From the NCBI GenBank assembly GCA_023393375.1, contig JAEWLI010000166.1, positions 1-64,000 on the forward strand: 64,000 bases of DNA, in the 5' to 3' direction. Origin of the DNA: Bacteroidota bacterium (lineage in GTDB: Bacteria > Bacteroidota > Bacteroidia > Cytophagales > Cyclobacteriaceae). This document shows positions 51,871-61,662 of the stretch, piece after piece. Position numbers and translations under genes: made by a program. The stretch's first letter is position 1; the number at the start of each line of letters is the position of its first letter. The notes beneath the pieces were generated by a model. That model did no database searches. It was not told the DNA's origin and saw only the letters and a program-made list of their open reading frames with translations.

Positions 51871-53283
51871 TCAGAAAGAGAATCTGATATTTGCAGTAGA
51901 TCCGGATTCCACCGTAAAATTTTTAATTTGAGTAAACTTGCTTGCCAGTGAGTTTCCTGATCTGAATACGATTTTATAATTTCCCGGCTGCATTGTGATT
52001 GTAGCTCTGGTAATATTCGGATCCATATTATATACCCATTCCTGACTTCCATCTTTCTTTATGGCATAGATACTTCCAATGCCAGGGCTGCTAGCCACTA
52101 TATTTACAATTCCCGGAGCAGAAAGCGGAATTGCTGTTGTTTCGCTTTGTTTGATTGGGACACCTTTATGGATCACACGGGGAAGCGTAAGTGCCTCAAT
52201 ATCGTAATTACCCACCAACAATTTTGCAAGTTCCTGTACGTCTATCACATGAATAATTTCAGAAGATCCGGATCTTCTGATCAATACTTTCACGCCTTTT
52301 GGATATTCCGAAAGTCCTTTTTGTGTGAGCCTTAAAAAACCTTGCGGGGATTTTATTTTTATCACATTATGTTTTCCCCCTTCTATTTCAACATTATTCC
52401 GATACACCGGAGGAATTGTATTAACTACAATATCATAAGTAAGGACTGGGTCAACTTCTACTGTGTCAGGTCTGCCACGAGCATCCCTGTAATGTACAAA
52501 TTCATAAGTGGCTTGTCTTGTAAAATTATTGATAAATGTGATATTAACATCCGTTTCTTTGGGTTGATCATTGATATCCAACAATTCCACACTTACTGTG
52601 GCCCTGAGCAAACTTTTATTTACTATCTGGTAAAGAGAAGCTTTAAAGTCACGGATATTGGAAGCATCAAAAAAGTCACCCACACATTGAAACTGATCTT
52701 CAAATTTCTGATCCATCCCAATTCCCAAAATAAAAGGCTTTAAAAAGATGCCATTGCGTTGCAAAGCCATCGAAACGGCACAAGGGTCGCCATCACATGA
52801 TTCAAGTCCGTCAGTAATAATGATAATCACGTTTCTTGCCTGCCCATCTTTGGGAAAATCATCAGCGGCTTTTTCAATAGAATAAGCTATTGGGGTATTT
52901 CCCTGGGGAGTGATTGACGCCAGTCGCTTTTTGATGGCTTCATGATTACCTGTACTAAAAGGCACCTCAAGTTTTGAATCCTGACAATTTTTTACTCTTG
53001 CGGGCGATTGATGACCATACACCCTCAGGGCAACATCCACATTTGGTATGGACTTTAAAGAATCAACCATGTCACTAAGCAATTTTTTGGCTACGACGAT
53101 TCGGGTAGTATTTTCCCATTTGGCCAGCATACTTCCTGAAGCATCCAATAAAAAGAGAATACGTGTTTTATCAGGGATTTTCTGTTGGTTCACCTGTGCA
53201 GAGGCAATTTGGCAACAAACCGTTGCTCCTGCAAACATAAAAAAAACCAATAAACGGAATTTGTAGGCCTTCATGTTCTTCAT
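51871..53283 (-). CDS. secreted von Willebrand factor A domain protein
   Basis: A 470-residue protein with a signal peptide (about 1-30). The VWA domain at about 42-215 has the metal-ion site DASGS at 47-51, plus IIIITDGLESCDGDPC and FILGIGMD. After it are several beta-sandwich-like repeats (VSVELLDINDQPKETDVNITF, then PQGFLRLTQKGLSEYPKGVKVL and the final ITMQPGNYKIVFRSG). VWA domains bind proteins through Mg2+; the C-terminal repeats suggest an outer-surface or periplasmic protein. Two ATGs (53283 and 53274) are possible. A function cannot be named. Confidence 0.8.
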   Translation of the reverse strand: MKNMKAYKFRLLVFFMFAGATVCCQIASAQVNQQKIPDKTRILFLLDASGSMLAKWENTTRIVVAKKLLSDMVDSLKSIPNVDVALRVYGHQSPARVKNCQDSKLEVPFSTGNHEAIKKRLASITPQGNTPIAYSIEKAADDFPKDGQARNVIIIITDGLESCDGDPCAVSMALQRNGIFLKPFILGIGMDQKFEDQFQCVGDFFDASNIRDFKASLYQIVNKSLLRATVSVELLDINDQPKETDVNITFINNFTRQATYEFVHYRDARGRPDTVEVDPVLTYDIVVNTIPPVYRNNVEIEGGKHNVIKIKSPQGFLRLTQKGLSEYPKGVKVLIRRSGSSEIIHVIDVQELAKLLVGNYDIEALTLPRVIHKGVPIKQSETTAIPLSAPGIVNIVASSPGIGSIYAIKKDGSQEWVYNMDPNITRATITMQPGNYKIVFRSGNSLASKFTQIKNFTVESGSTANIRFSF

Positions 53284-53434
53284 TCGTTGCTCTAAATTAA
53301 TGCGGCAAGCTATATAAATAACGTAAAATAACGAATAAAGAGATAATTGGCCTCATTAAAATCCATGCTAAACTTACTTCAAGAAATAAAAGAGGTGTTT
53401 TAATTGCCAGTCAGAAAATCAGGTTTTGCTCCGG

Positions 53435-53884
53435 TTACTTAAGTATCTGGCCGGTATGGTCACTGGTTTTTACTTTCTCAATGATTTCAGAAATCTTACC
53501 ATGCTCATCTATTACAAAGGTAGTTCTGGCCGTACCCATATATTTTTTGCCATACATCGACTTTTCGACCCAGACACCATAACTTTCATGAATGGAACGA
53601 TCGGTATCAGCAAGCAATGGAAATGGTAGATCATATTTTTCACGGAATTTTTGATGGGATTTTTCATCATCAGAACTTATTCCAAATACTTTATATCCGG
53701 CACTTAATAATGCATCGTAATTATCTCTGAGATTGCATGCTTGGGCTGTACACCCAGGCGTATCATCTTTAGGATAAAAATACAAGACTACTTTATTGCC
53801 TTTCAGGTCAGAAAGCTTTACTACGTTGCCATCCTGATCACGGCCTTCAAAATCAGGCGCAAGTTCACCAACTTTTAAGTTCAT
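53435..53884 (-). CDS. bcp: thioredoxin-dependent thiol peroxidase (Bcp/PrxQ)
   Basis: A 149-residue peroxiredoxin. Peroxidatic Cys45 is in DTPGCTAQACNLRD and the resolving Cys50 is five residues later, the PrxQ arrangement. It reduces hydroperoxides with thioredoxin in the cytoplasm. It is the last gene of a minus-strand run behind the FAH and M23 genes, 10 bases after the M23 stop. Length and motif are normal. Confidence 0.95.
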   Translation of the reverse strand: MNLKVGELAPDFEGRDQDGNVVKLSDLKGNKVVLYFYPKDDTPGCTAQACNLRDNYDALLSAGYKVFGISSDDEKSHQKFREKYDLPFPLLADTDRSIHESYGVWVEKSMYGKKYMGTARTTFVIDEHGKISEIIEKVKTSDHTGQILK

Positions 53885-53894
53885 GGAGTTTCAT

Positions 53895-55820
53895 TTACAG
53901 GGTTAATATATACTTATTTTCGTTGCCCGATTGATCGGTCACCGTTAAAACAACATCTCCTTTGAAAGGTTTAGTAGGATCAAGCTTTTCTGACCATATC
54001 AGCTTCTTTTTGTAATCATAATTCATCAATACCCACTCTCCATTTACTTTCACTTCAAAATCCTTGATTCCGGACAGGTCATCACTGATATAAAAACTCA
54101 TTGATTCTGGTGTTACTTTGGCAGGCACTATTTTAGGTGGTACCGTATCAGCCAAAATAGTAAACCTACCAAAATCACGGGTGCCAAACCGGATATTATC
54201 TCCACGCCATTCACCTCCAATATAACTTACATCGCCTTTGTCGTTAATACTATAAACACCTGATTTACTTTTTAAATCATACTTGATCTGTGGCTTTAGA
54301 GTAACATAAACGAACTTTCTTAAAGGAACAAATGGTTCGCCGATCGTATAATATTCCTGGTTTTTTTGTTTGGTATATCCAACTGATAATAAAAGGGTAT
54401 CAAATAAAGCATCATTTGCAAAATCAATATCCATTAGATCGTTTTCAAATTTATATGGTTTATTTGAGGGTATAAATGCTTTGTAATCCGGATATATCGC
54501 ACCAGTATAAGTTTTAACAGAATCAGGTAGGCCAGCAACTGTATTCCACAGATAAACACCTTCATTATTAATAGCATAAATGGGGGCAACATCATAAATC
54601 ATTTGATTGGCATATACTTCGATAGAAGGTTTTGCAGGATCCATAGTAGCAGAAATCTTTAACAATTTACCTACTGCTTCAAATTTTGACATTTTGTCCA
54701 CTGTGGTTTTTTCAGTTTTAATAAGTGAAAGTGGTTCCACACCTATGATTTTAAGGTTTATTTTGGAATGATTGTTATAAGAATCCCACATATTGATGGT
54801 AACCTGATATTCCTTTCCTGCTTCTATATCAAGTTTCCCTCCATTTTTCCCGAATCTGTATGCAGGTAGTTTATTGCCATGGTCCACATATAATTTTTGA
54901 AATCGCTGTCCTGTTTGTTTATTATTTTTATAATCAATATGAGCGAGAATATTCCGCGTATCATTGAATGAAAATTTCGAAATGTTGTAGTAAAATACTT
55001 CTTCACCATTTACTTCCATGTCAATGCAAGATATGCCATTTTTATTAGCTGCCCCATCCAGGCGGTCATATGCCAGGATTTGAATGCCAATGGTTCCATG
55101 TGCTTGAATACTTTTATTTAAGGTATAGGTATTATTGCTGCGGAATAGGGCATATTCCTGACGTGAAAATTGATGATTGATCCGGCTGTCATCTTTAAAA
55201 GGCACAAATGCTATTTTATCTACCGTGGGGGGGATTTTGTCCTTTATTTCAGAAAAACCAAAATGTAACGGATTGAGTACATCCTGATTTTTATCTCGGA
55301 TCTCAAAATGAAGGTGAGGGCCACCTGATGAGCCTGAATTTCCAGATAGACCTATCTGCTGGGCTCTTTTGATTTTTATCTCATCAATTTCAGGAAACAG
55401 CTCAATTTCAAAGGATTGGTTTTCATATTGGTGTTTTCTGATATAGGTAGCGATCTCATCATTATAGCTAAGAAGATGAGCATATACGGTAGTAGTAGAA
55501 TTTGGATGTTGTATATAAATGGCATTGCCATATCCACCTGTCGAAATCTTGATTCTACTTACATAACCATCGGCGGCTGCATATATAGGAAGCCCTTCTA
55601 CTCCACCTGTTTTAATGTCAATTCCAGCATGAAAATGATTGGCTCTTAATTCACCCATTGAACCAGAAAGGTAATTAATTTCACCTGGCCTTATTGGAAA
55701 ATAGTAATCCCCTTTTTTTGGGGTTTGGGCAATAGCTGTCAGGGAAAAAACCACAAACAGGAATGTTGCCGGTAATTTATAATAATTGCTATTTGATCTT
55801 AATTTCCAACAATACTTCAT
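53895..55820 (-). CDS. M23-family metallopeptidase (LytM-like)
   Basis: A 641-residue exported protein with an N-terminal hydrophobic signal (about 15-31). The peptidase domain is at about 40-190, with the LytM zinc site His64 and Asp68 (NHFHAGIDIK) and His169, His171 (GGPHLHFEIR). A long C-terminal region (about 200-641) of beta-rich repeats follows, ending with GDVVLTVTDQSGNENKYILTL. It would cut peptidoglycan cross-bridges or act as an activator; all zinc ligands appear present. It overlaps the FAH gene by 32 bases, and bcp follows after 10. Confidence 0.88.
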   Translation of the reverse strand: MKYCWKLRSNSNYYKLPATFLFVVFSLTAIAQTPKKGDYYFPIRPGEINYLSGSMGELRANHFHAGIDIKTGGVEGLPIYAAADGYVSRIKISTGGYGNAIYIQHPNSTTTVYAHLLSYNDEIATYIRKHQYENQSFEIELFPEIDEIKIKRAQQIGLSGNSGSSGGPHLHFEIRDKNQDVLNPLHFGFSEIKDKIPPTVDKIAFVPFKDDSRINHQFSRQEYALFRSNNTYTLNKSIQAHGTIGIQILAYDRLDGAANKNGISCIDMEVNGEEVFYYNISKFSFNDTRNILAHIDYKNNKQTGQRFQKLYVDHGNKLPAYRFGKNGGKLDIEAGKEYQVTINMWDSYNNHSKINLKIIGVEPLSLIKTEKTTVDKMSKFEAVGKLLKISATMDPAKPSIEVYANQMIYDVAPIYAINNEGVYLWNTVAGLPDSVKTYTGAIYPDYKAFIPSNKPYKFENDLMDIDFANDALFDTLLLSVGYTKQKNQEYYTIGEPFVPLRKFVYVTLKPQIKYDLKSKSGVYSINDKGDVSYIGGEWRGDNIRFGTRDFGRFTILADTVPPKIVPAKVTPESMSFYISDDLSGIKDFEVKVNGEWVLMNYDYKKKLIWSEKLDPTKPFKGDVVLTVTDQSGNENKYILTL

Positions 55821-56397
55821 CTTCTATAAAAGCCTTTAAATGATCACCAGTTTTTACAGGTCCAACACCCGCTGGAGTACCTGTGAATATCAAGTCTCCG
55901 ATTTTTAACGTCATAAAATTCGAAATATAATGTATCAGATAATCAAAACTATTGATCATCAGTCCTGAGTTACCGGTTTGCCGTCTTTCCCCATTAATAT
56001 CCAACCCAAAATTGATATTATTAACGTCTTGGAATTTACTTTTGGGCAAAAACCGGGATAATGGTGCCGAGTGATCAAAGCCTTTAGCAAGGGCCCACGG
56101 ATGCCCTTTTGATTTAGCTTTATCCTGTAAATCCCTGGCTGTAAAGTCTATTCCTACTGCAATTTCGTCATAATATTTATGGGCAAACTGTACTGGGATA
56201 CTTTTTCCTATGGCTTTGATCTTTAATACCAACTCAACCTCATAATGAACATTCTGGGTAAAGTCGGGTATGTAAAAATCCCTCATTTTCGAAATGGCCG
56301 TATCCGGTTTCAAGAATATTAACGGGTCATCCGGCATTTCATTATTTAATTCTTTGATATGATCAACATAATTACGTCCGATACCAATAATTTTCAT
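55789..56397 (-). CDS. fumarylacetoacetate hydrolase (FAH) family protein
   Basis: A 202-residue protein of the FAH fold: KIIGIGRNYVDHIKELNNEMPDDPLIFLKPDTA, the metal-binding VHYEVELVLKI and DFTARDLQ, then KGHPWALAKGFDHSAPL and IGDLIFTGTPAGVGPV. Such enzymes hydrolyse or isomerise acylpyruvates or decarboxylate oxaloacetate; the substrate here is unknown. It is short compared with two-domain FAH enzymes, as is normal for the YcgM/FAHD1 type. First gene of the FAH-M23-bcp run. Confidence 0.9.
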   Translation of the reverse strand: MKIIGIGRNYVDHIKELNNEMPDDPLIFLKPDTAISKMRDFYIPDFTQNVHYEVELVLKIKAIGKSIPVQFAHKYYDEIAVGIDFTARDLQDKAKSKGHPWALAKGFDHSAPLSRFLPKSKFQDVNNINFGLDINGERRQTGNSGLMINSFDYLIHYISNFMTLKIGDLIFTGTPAGVGPVKTGDHLKAFIEDEVLLEIKIK

Positions 56398-56548
56398 AGA
56401 TAAACTGGAAAAGTTAAAAACCTGTTCAAAAATAAAAATATAATGCGCTTCTTATAAATTACTTTTCATTTAATTTTATACCAAATTCAATTACTTTTAA
56501 TTAGCATACTTTTTGTAATAAAAGTAAACAAATATAAATACCGAGGAA

Positions 56549-57343
56549 ATGAAAAAAATAATTACAATCCTGATTATCATACTGACCATTTATGGTTGTA
56601 CACAAGTACCGGTAACCGGTCGTAAACAAATTGCCTGGATACCCAGCAGTCAATTACATCAATTGAGTTTCCAGAGCTATGGAGAAGCATTGAAAGAAAC
56701 GCCATTATCAAAAAATGCACAACAAACCCAAATGGTTAAAAATGTGGGTGTTAAAATCCAAAAAGCTGTGGAAGAATATATGGCTTCTATTGGCAAGTCA
56801 AGTGCTTTGGAAGGTTACAACTGGGAATTCAATCTCCTGGCTTCGGATGTGGTGAATGCCTGGGCAATGCCAGGGGGCAAGGTTGCTTTTTATGAAGGTA
56901 TTATCCCAATATGCAGGGATGAAACGGGCATAGCTGTCGTAATGGGTCATGAAGTGGCTCATGCAATAGCAGAACACGGCAATGAAAGAATGACCCATGG
57001 TTTGGTACAGCAAGGTTTAGGCACGGCTTTGATGGTAGCTATGCAGGATAAACCGGAAACTACCCAACAGTTGGCAATGACAGCCTTTGGAGCTGGATCT
57101 ACAGTCTTTGGCATATTGCCTTACAGCCGTTTACATGAATCAGAAGCGGATCATTTAGGACTTATTTTTATGGCAATGGCTGGTTATAACCCTCAAGCAG
57201 CACCTGATTTCTGGAAAAGGATGTCAGCTCAAAGTGGAGGGAACAAACCACCAGAGTTTATTTCCACCCACCCGTCTGATGAAACCAGGATAGCCAATTT
57301 AAATAAATGGATGCCCGAAGCATTACAATATTATAAAAAATAA
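56549..57343 (+). CDS. M48-family metallopeptidase lipoprotein (first copy)
   Basis: A 264-residue lipoprotein: signal with Cys17 in LTIYGC. Zinc motif HEVAH at 134-138 (MGHEVAHAIAEHGNER) and third ligand in LHESEADHLGL (about 196-204). NAWAMPGGKVAFYEGI is a family mark. This is the BepA/LoiP-like group of periplasmic proteases that work on outer-membrane proteins. The second copy follows 195 bases later. A GAGG sequence lies a few bases upstream of its ATG. A perfect terminator follows it. Confidence 0.9.
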   Translation: MKKIITILIIILTIYGCTQVPVTGRKQIAWIPSSQLHQLSFQSYGEALKETPLSKNAQQTQMVKNVGVKIQKAVEEYMASIGKSSALEGYNWEFNLLASDVVNAWAMPGGKVAFYEGIIPICRDETGIAVVMGHEVAHAIAEHGNERMTHGLVQQGLGTALMVAMQDKPETTQQLAMTAFGAGSTVFGILPYSRLHESEADHLGLIFMAMAGYNPQAAPDFWKRMSAQSGGNKPPEFISTHPSDETRIANLNKWMPEALQYYKK

Positions 57344-57350
57344 ACCTGTC

Positions 57351-57385
57351 AACCGGCGAGAAAATTTTCCGCCGGTTACTTTTTT
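57351..57385 (+). terminator. terminator between the two M48 genes
   Basis: AACCGGCG (57351-57358) pairs perfectly with CGCCGGTT (57370-57377) around an 11-base loop, followed by AC and six T's. It starts 8 bases after the first M48 stop, so the two copies are transcribed separately. Confidence 0.85.
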
Positions 57386-57538
57386 CAACATTGATAGAAG
57401 TTAGCTGAAAATCATCCCACAGGTTTTAGCTTTTCATATATAAAAATAAAAATCAAGTCCACATCTTAAACCAAAACCCACCATTTATACTTATTAATAT
57501 AGTTAAATTAGTATAATCATTTTTTGATCTTTATTGAA

Positions 57539-58348
57539 ATGAGACGAACATTCACTTTTATCTTATTCATCCTGTTTGTTTTTAGTTGTTCAAAGGTTCC
57601 ATTGACGGGTAGACAACAAATTACCTGGATTCCAAGCTCGGAACTCCTTCAATTAAGTTTTCAAAGTTATAGCCAGGTGATGGGTGAATCCCGGTTGTCA
57701 GACAACCGTGAACAAACCCGTATGGTGAAGTCGGTTGGTGAAAATATAAAAGTTGCTGTGGAAGAATATATGAAGTCGATTAACATGGGCAACGCACTCA
57801 ATAATTATGAGTGGGAATTCAATCTTTTAGCAGATGATGTAATCAACGCCTGGGCTATGCCGGGAGGTAAGGTAGCATTTTATGAAGGGATAATGCCAAT
57901 TTGTCGGGATGAAAATGGAGTGGCTGTCGTAATGGGCCATGAAATAGCGCATGCCATTGCAGAACATGGCAACGAAAGATTAACGCATGGACTGATCCAA
58001 CAAGGATTAGGCACTGCTCTAAATGTGGCTTTGCGCAATGAGCCTCAGCAAACCCAACAATTGGCAATGGCTGCTTATGGCGTAGGATCTACTGTTTTTG
58101 GTGTACTGCCATTTAGTAGGTTGCATGAATCTGAAGCTGATCAATTGGGTTTGATTTTTATGGCAATGGCCGGATATGATCCACAGGAAGCCCCTGCATT
58201 CTGGACTCGGATGTCTGAAGCCAGTGAAGGTGGTCAACCACCAAAATTCCTTTCGACTCACCCTCCTCATGAAGAACGAATTTCCAAACTCAATGAGTGG
58301 ATGGCCGATGCAATGGAATATTATGATCAAAACAGAGGGAGAAAGTAG
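57539..58348 (+). CDS. M48-family metallopeptidase lipoprotein (second copy)
   Basis: A 269-residue paralog of the gene before it, with lipobox VFSC (Cys17), the zinc motif MGHEIAHAIAEHGNER and LHESEADQLGL. Large blocks are the same in both: VPLTGRQQITWIPSSELLQLSFQSY here against VPVTGRKQIAWIPSSQLHQLSFQSY in the first copy (split at the middle). The start at ATG 57539 keeps the lipobox position equal to that of the first copy; a TTG five codons earlier is unlikely. It is a tandem duplication with separate transcription. Different substrates or expression timing would explain keeping both. Confidence 0.9.
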   Translation: MRRTFTFILFILFVFSCSKVPLTGRQQITWIPSSELLQLSFQSYSQVMGESRLSDNREQTRMVKSVGENIKVAVEEYMKSINMGNALNNYEWEFNLLADDVINAWAMPGGKVAFYEGIMPICRDENGVAVVMGHEIAHAIAEHGNERLTHGLIQQGLGTALNVALRNEPQQTQQLAMAAYGVGSTVFGVLPFSRLHESEADQLGLIFMAMAGYDPQEAPAFWTRMSEASEGGQPPKFLSTHPPHEERISKLNEWMADAMEYYDQNRGRK

Positions 58349-58387
58349 AAATCTCCCACTCTGTTTTGCTAACTATAATTTCAATGT

Positions 58388-58891
58388 TCAACGCTCCCAA
58401 AAGTAAGGTGGTTCGATGCCCAGGGAACGCAGATACACATATCCTTGTCCACGATGGTGGATTTCGTTATCAATAAAATAAAAAATGGTTGAAAATACAG
58501 TACCCTCGTATTGACCAAATGCCAGGGTGACTTCGTGAAACCTTTGAGGTGGAATATTTGGCCATTGTGCGTCAAGATCGCTGGTAACTTTATCCCAAAG
58601 TTCAAGAATTCCTTCTTTTGAAGTTGGATAAACTGATCTTTGCATAGTAGGCCATTCATCAGATACAATTCCTACAATTCCATGTTCAGCCATGTCTACC
58701 ATTTCCATTACAAGTTCTGCAAATGGCCTCATACCTCCTATAGAATAAGTGAACAACTTATCGTCTGGGTACATTTCAATCATTTTCCTGGTAAGCCGGC
58801 GATGTCCCTGCCAATGTTCTAAAAATTCTTCAGTTGTAACAAAAGTCACAGCATTGATGGATTCAGTCGGGGAATTTACATTTGTATTCAT
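58388..58891 (-). CDS. DinB-family protein
   Basis: A 167-residue helical-bundle protein. The probable metal ligands are His70 (MVDMAEHGIVG) and the HH of EIHHRGQG (145-146). It contains FVTTEEFLEHWQGHRRLTRKMIE and FSTIFYFIDNEIHHRGQGYVYLRSLGIEPPYFWER, the usual C-terminal DinB signature. DinB proteins are four-helix metal enzymes; many use mycothiol or bacillithiol as a cosubstrate. The substrate is unknown. It is convergent with the second M48 gene. Confidence 0.85.
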   Translation of the reverse strand: MNTNVNSPTESINAVTFVTTEEFLEHWQGHRRLTRKMIEMYPDDKLFTYSIGGMRPFAELVMEMVDMAEHGIVGIVSDEWPTMQRSVYPTSKEGILELWDKVTSDLDAQWPNIPPQRFHEVTLAFGQYEGTVFSTIFYFIDNEIHHRGQGYVYLRSLGIEPPYFWER

Positions 58892-59031
58892 AACATAAAA
58901 ATTTTTTAAGTAAAAAAAATAATGATGTTACAAAGTAAACCTTTGGTTGTGACAACCTTATGTCAGTAGGATCTGAAAACTTATGTGTTAATAAGATATT
59001 TTTATCACACCATAATGAGATGATTATTTAA

Positions 59032-61206
59032 CTATTTCACCAATAAACTCAATAATTGCCTAACATCATCTGAATTGCCTATGCTGAACCTTGCCGATGA
59101 TGAAGTAGATCCAACCCTAATGGTAATCGCATTTTCAGGTAAAACCTTAAACATATCTTCATCTGTCCAGTCATCACCTATAGCCAAAACAAAATCAGGC
59201 TCCAAATGATCATACATTTTCAATGCTGCCTTTCCTTTGGTAATTTCCATATTTTTTACTTCCACAACGTAATCACCTTCCAATACCTGTAGATTACTGT
59301 TGGCAACCAAAAACTGAAGATGACTGGCAAGTTCACCTGATCTTAATTCCCCTAAGCCTAACTCAGCTTTTCGATACCTCCAAACCAGTGAAAAGTCCTT
59401 TTCTTCAATATATGATCCAGGTGTACGGTTTAGGTATTGCTCTAAAATGGGGAATATTTCATTTTTCCAATCACTATTTAAATTTTCAATTGTGCTCCAC
59501 TGACCATTCCCTTCTTTCAGCCAGGCACCATGTTCCCCAATTAAGTCAACATCCAGATCTTTAAACCACTGGCTTAATATGCCTTTGTCCCGACCACTGA
59601 TGATGGCAATTTTATTTTTATTGTCCTCCCTAAGTTTTTTAATTATCCGAATAAGATCTTTATCGGGGCCTGAACGATAATTTTTCTCATAACTACTCAC
59701 CAGTGTACCACCATAATCAAGCAGAATTAAGCGGCGACTTGCCTGATCATAGCGGGTTTTTATTTTCTGACTCAGGTCATTGTCAATTTGGCGGGTGGCC
59801 AGATTTTTCTGTTTCTCTTTAATATATTTCAACCGGTCCATAAATAAGTTGACCCAATGATGAATATTAAATTTCATGAGTGTTTTTTGCATGGTTTCCA
59901 CCCTTCGTTGTTGCTCTTCAGTTGGCATAGTCAGTGCTTCATGAATAGCATTGGCAATCTGGTCGATATCATTAGGATTGATCAATATAGCATCTGATAA
60001 TTCGTTGGATGCTCCGGCCATTTCACTTAAAATCAGTACACCATTTCTATCTGGTTTACTGGCGATATATTCCTTGCATACCAGATTCATCCCATCACGC
60101 ATGGGGGTAACCAGGGCAACATCGGCCATTCTATAAAATGCAGAAATATCATTTAACGGAAATGACCTATAAAAATAATGAATCGGTGTCCATGTTACCC
60201 TTCCAAATTTCCCATTGATCCTGCCTACAAGTTCATCAACTTCTACCTTTAGGCTTTTATATTTTTCTACCTGATCACGAGAAGGAACCACAATCATAAA
60301 GAGTGTGGTTTTTTCTATGAATTCGGGGTGCTGATCAAGAAAAAGTTCAAAAGCCCTTAATCGCTGAGGTATGCCTTTTGAATAATCCAGCCGGTCTACT
60401 GAAATTATGATTTTTTGATTTCTTACAGATTGGCTAAAATGAGTTATCCTTTCTTTAGTTTCTGGTGAATTGGCAGTTGAGGCATATTTATCATAATCAA
60501 TGCCCATAGGAAAAGAATCCACCACGAGCGTCCTGTTCCCTGTTTCGATATGACCTTGAAAACTTGGCAGTGACACCAGTCTACTAGCAGAGCTTAAAAA
60601 GTGCCGCATATCATCGTAGGTATGGAATCCGATCAGGTCTGAACCAAGCATGCCATTCAGGATTTCCTTTCTCCATGGCAAAAGCCGAAAAACTTCAAAC
60701 GAAGGAAAGGGTATGTGAAGAAAAAAACCAATACTGGCCGCTGAGATGTGATTTCTGATCATTTGTGGTAACAACAGCAATTGATAGTCGTGAATCCAAA
60801 CCGTATCACCTGGTTCTGCCAGTTGGATAATTTCATCACAAAATTTCTGATTCACTTTTACATATGATTCCCATAAATTTTGTTCATATTCAGCAAACTG
60901 GAGGAAATAATGAAATGTAGGCCATAATGTTTCATTACTAAAACCTTCGTAATAATCCCTGATCTCCTCATGAGTAAGGAAAACAGGTTGCATATTTTCA
61001 TTTCTTAGATTTTTCCTGATGGTATTTTGTATATCTTTGTTTTCTACAACCATACCCGGCCAACCTAACCAAAGGTTGTCACCATCTTTATATATCGATC
61101 CTAATCCAGTTGCTAAACCTCCTTCGCTGGGTTGATAGGATAAATTATCTTCATCCCCACTGATTTTTACTGGAAGGCGATTTGATATTATAATAGTTTT
61201 AGCCAT
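59032..61206 (-). CDS. otsAB: bifunctional trehalose-6-phosphate synthase / trehalose-phosphatase (OtsAB)
   Basis: A 724-residue fusion. OtsA covers about 1-465 (TIIISNRLPVKISGDED, then EGGLATGLGS, VWIHDYQLLLLPQMIRN, RLDYSKGIPQRL and MRDGMNLVCKEYIASK). OtsB covers about 490-724. Its HAD motif I reads LLDYGGT: nucleophile Asp497 is present, but residue 499, normally the acid/base Asp, is Gly. Motif IV GDDWTDEDMF is intact. The enzyme should make trehalose-6-phosphate from UDP-glucose and glucose-6-phosphate; the phosphatase step is in doubt. I chose ATG 61206, where the OtsA fold starts. It stands alone. Confidence 0.93.
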   Translation of the reverse strand: MAKTIIISNRLPVKISGDEDNLSYQPSEGGLATGLGSIYKDGDNLWLGWPGMVVENKDIQNTIRKNLRNENMQPVFLTHEEIRDYYEGFSNETLWPTFHYFLQFAEYEQNLWESYVKVNQKFCDEIIQLAEPGDTVWIHDYQLLLLPQMIRNHISAASIGFFLHIPFPSFEVFRLLPWRKEILNGMLGSDLIGFHTYDDMRHFLSSASRLVSLPSFQGHIETGNRTLVVDSFPMGIDYDKYASTANSPETKERITHFSQSVRNQKIIISVDRLDYSKGIPQRLRAFELFLDQHPEFIEKTTLFMIVVPSRDQVEKYKSLKVEVDELVGRINGKFGRVTWTPIHYFYRSFPLNDISAFYRMADVALVTPMRDGMNLVCKEYIASKPDRNGVLILSEMAGASNELSDAILINPNDIDQIANAIHEALTMPTEEQQRRVETMQKTLMKFNIHHWVNLFMDRLKYIKEKQKNLATRQIDNDLSQKIKTRYDQASRRLILLDYGGTLVSSYEKNYRSGPDKDLIRIIKKLREDNKNKIAIISGRDKGILSQWFKDLDVDLIGEHGAWLKEGNGQWSTIENLNSDWKNEIFPILEQYLNRTPGSYIEEKDFSLVWRYRKAELGLGELRSGELASHLQFLVANSNLQVLEGDYVVEVKNMEITKGKAALKMYDHLEPDFVLAIGDDWTDEDMFKVLPENAITIRVGSTSSSARFSIGNSDDVRQLLSLLVK

Positions 61207-61370
61207 AAATAAAAAACTTTTTAGCAAAAAGTTTGCTTGTGTAAGATTTAAACTTGTTTAAATCGCCTTTGTCTGAGAAAACTTAAAAAATATAGGTCTG
61301 ATATAAACAAATCTAGGAATTTTGACAATTATTCCTATTGTATTAATTTAATGCAAATATAGCGAAATTT

Positions 61371-61553
61371 TTGACTGGCAGAAACATAATAGTCTCAGGG
61401 ATAGACCTTTGGAATAGACAAAAGATTAATCAGCTATTGTTCTTTTTGCAAAAAGTTGACTTGGGCAGTTTCAAATCTTACCAGGTGTTAAATCGGCCCA
61501 AATGTGCATATATCCTGGTCGATAACCTGACCTACTATGAAAAATTACCATAA
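61371..61553 (+). CDS. possible small protein or gene remnant, 60 codons
   Basis: An open frame of 60 codons beginning at a TTG (the in-frame stop is 9 codons upstream) and ending at TAA 61551-61553. The translation has a natural look, with INQLLFFLQKVDLGSFKSYQV and YILVDNLTYYEKLP, but no ATG start and no recognised family. It lies between otsAB (divergent) and the degenerate ABC gene (110 bases downstream). It could be a short gene with a non-standard start, or a scrap of a lost gene. Confidence 0.3.
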   Translation: MTGRNIIVSGIDLWNRQKINQLLFFLQKVDLGSFKSYQVLNRPKCAYILVDNLTYYEKLP

Positions 61554-61662
61554 GCATTGTATTATACTAATGCCAAATGCCTTCTCTATTTTTTATTGTC
61601 ATCCACAACTTGTAATTTTATAATAGTCCTTAATACAATTTTATACATACCCGGCTTTCATT

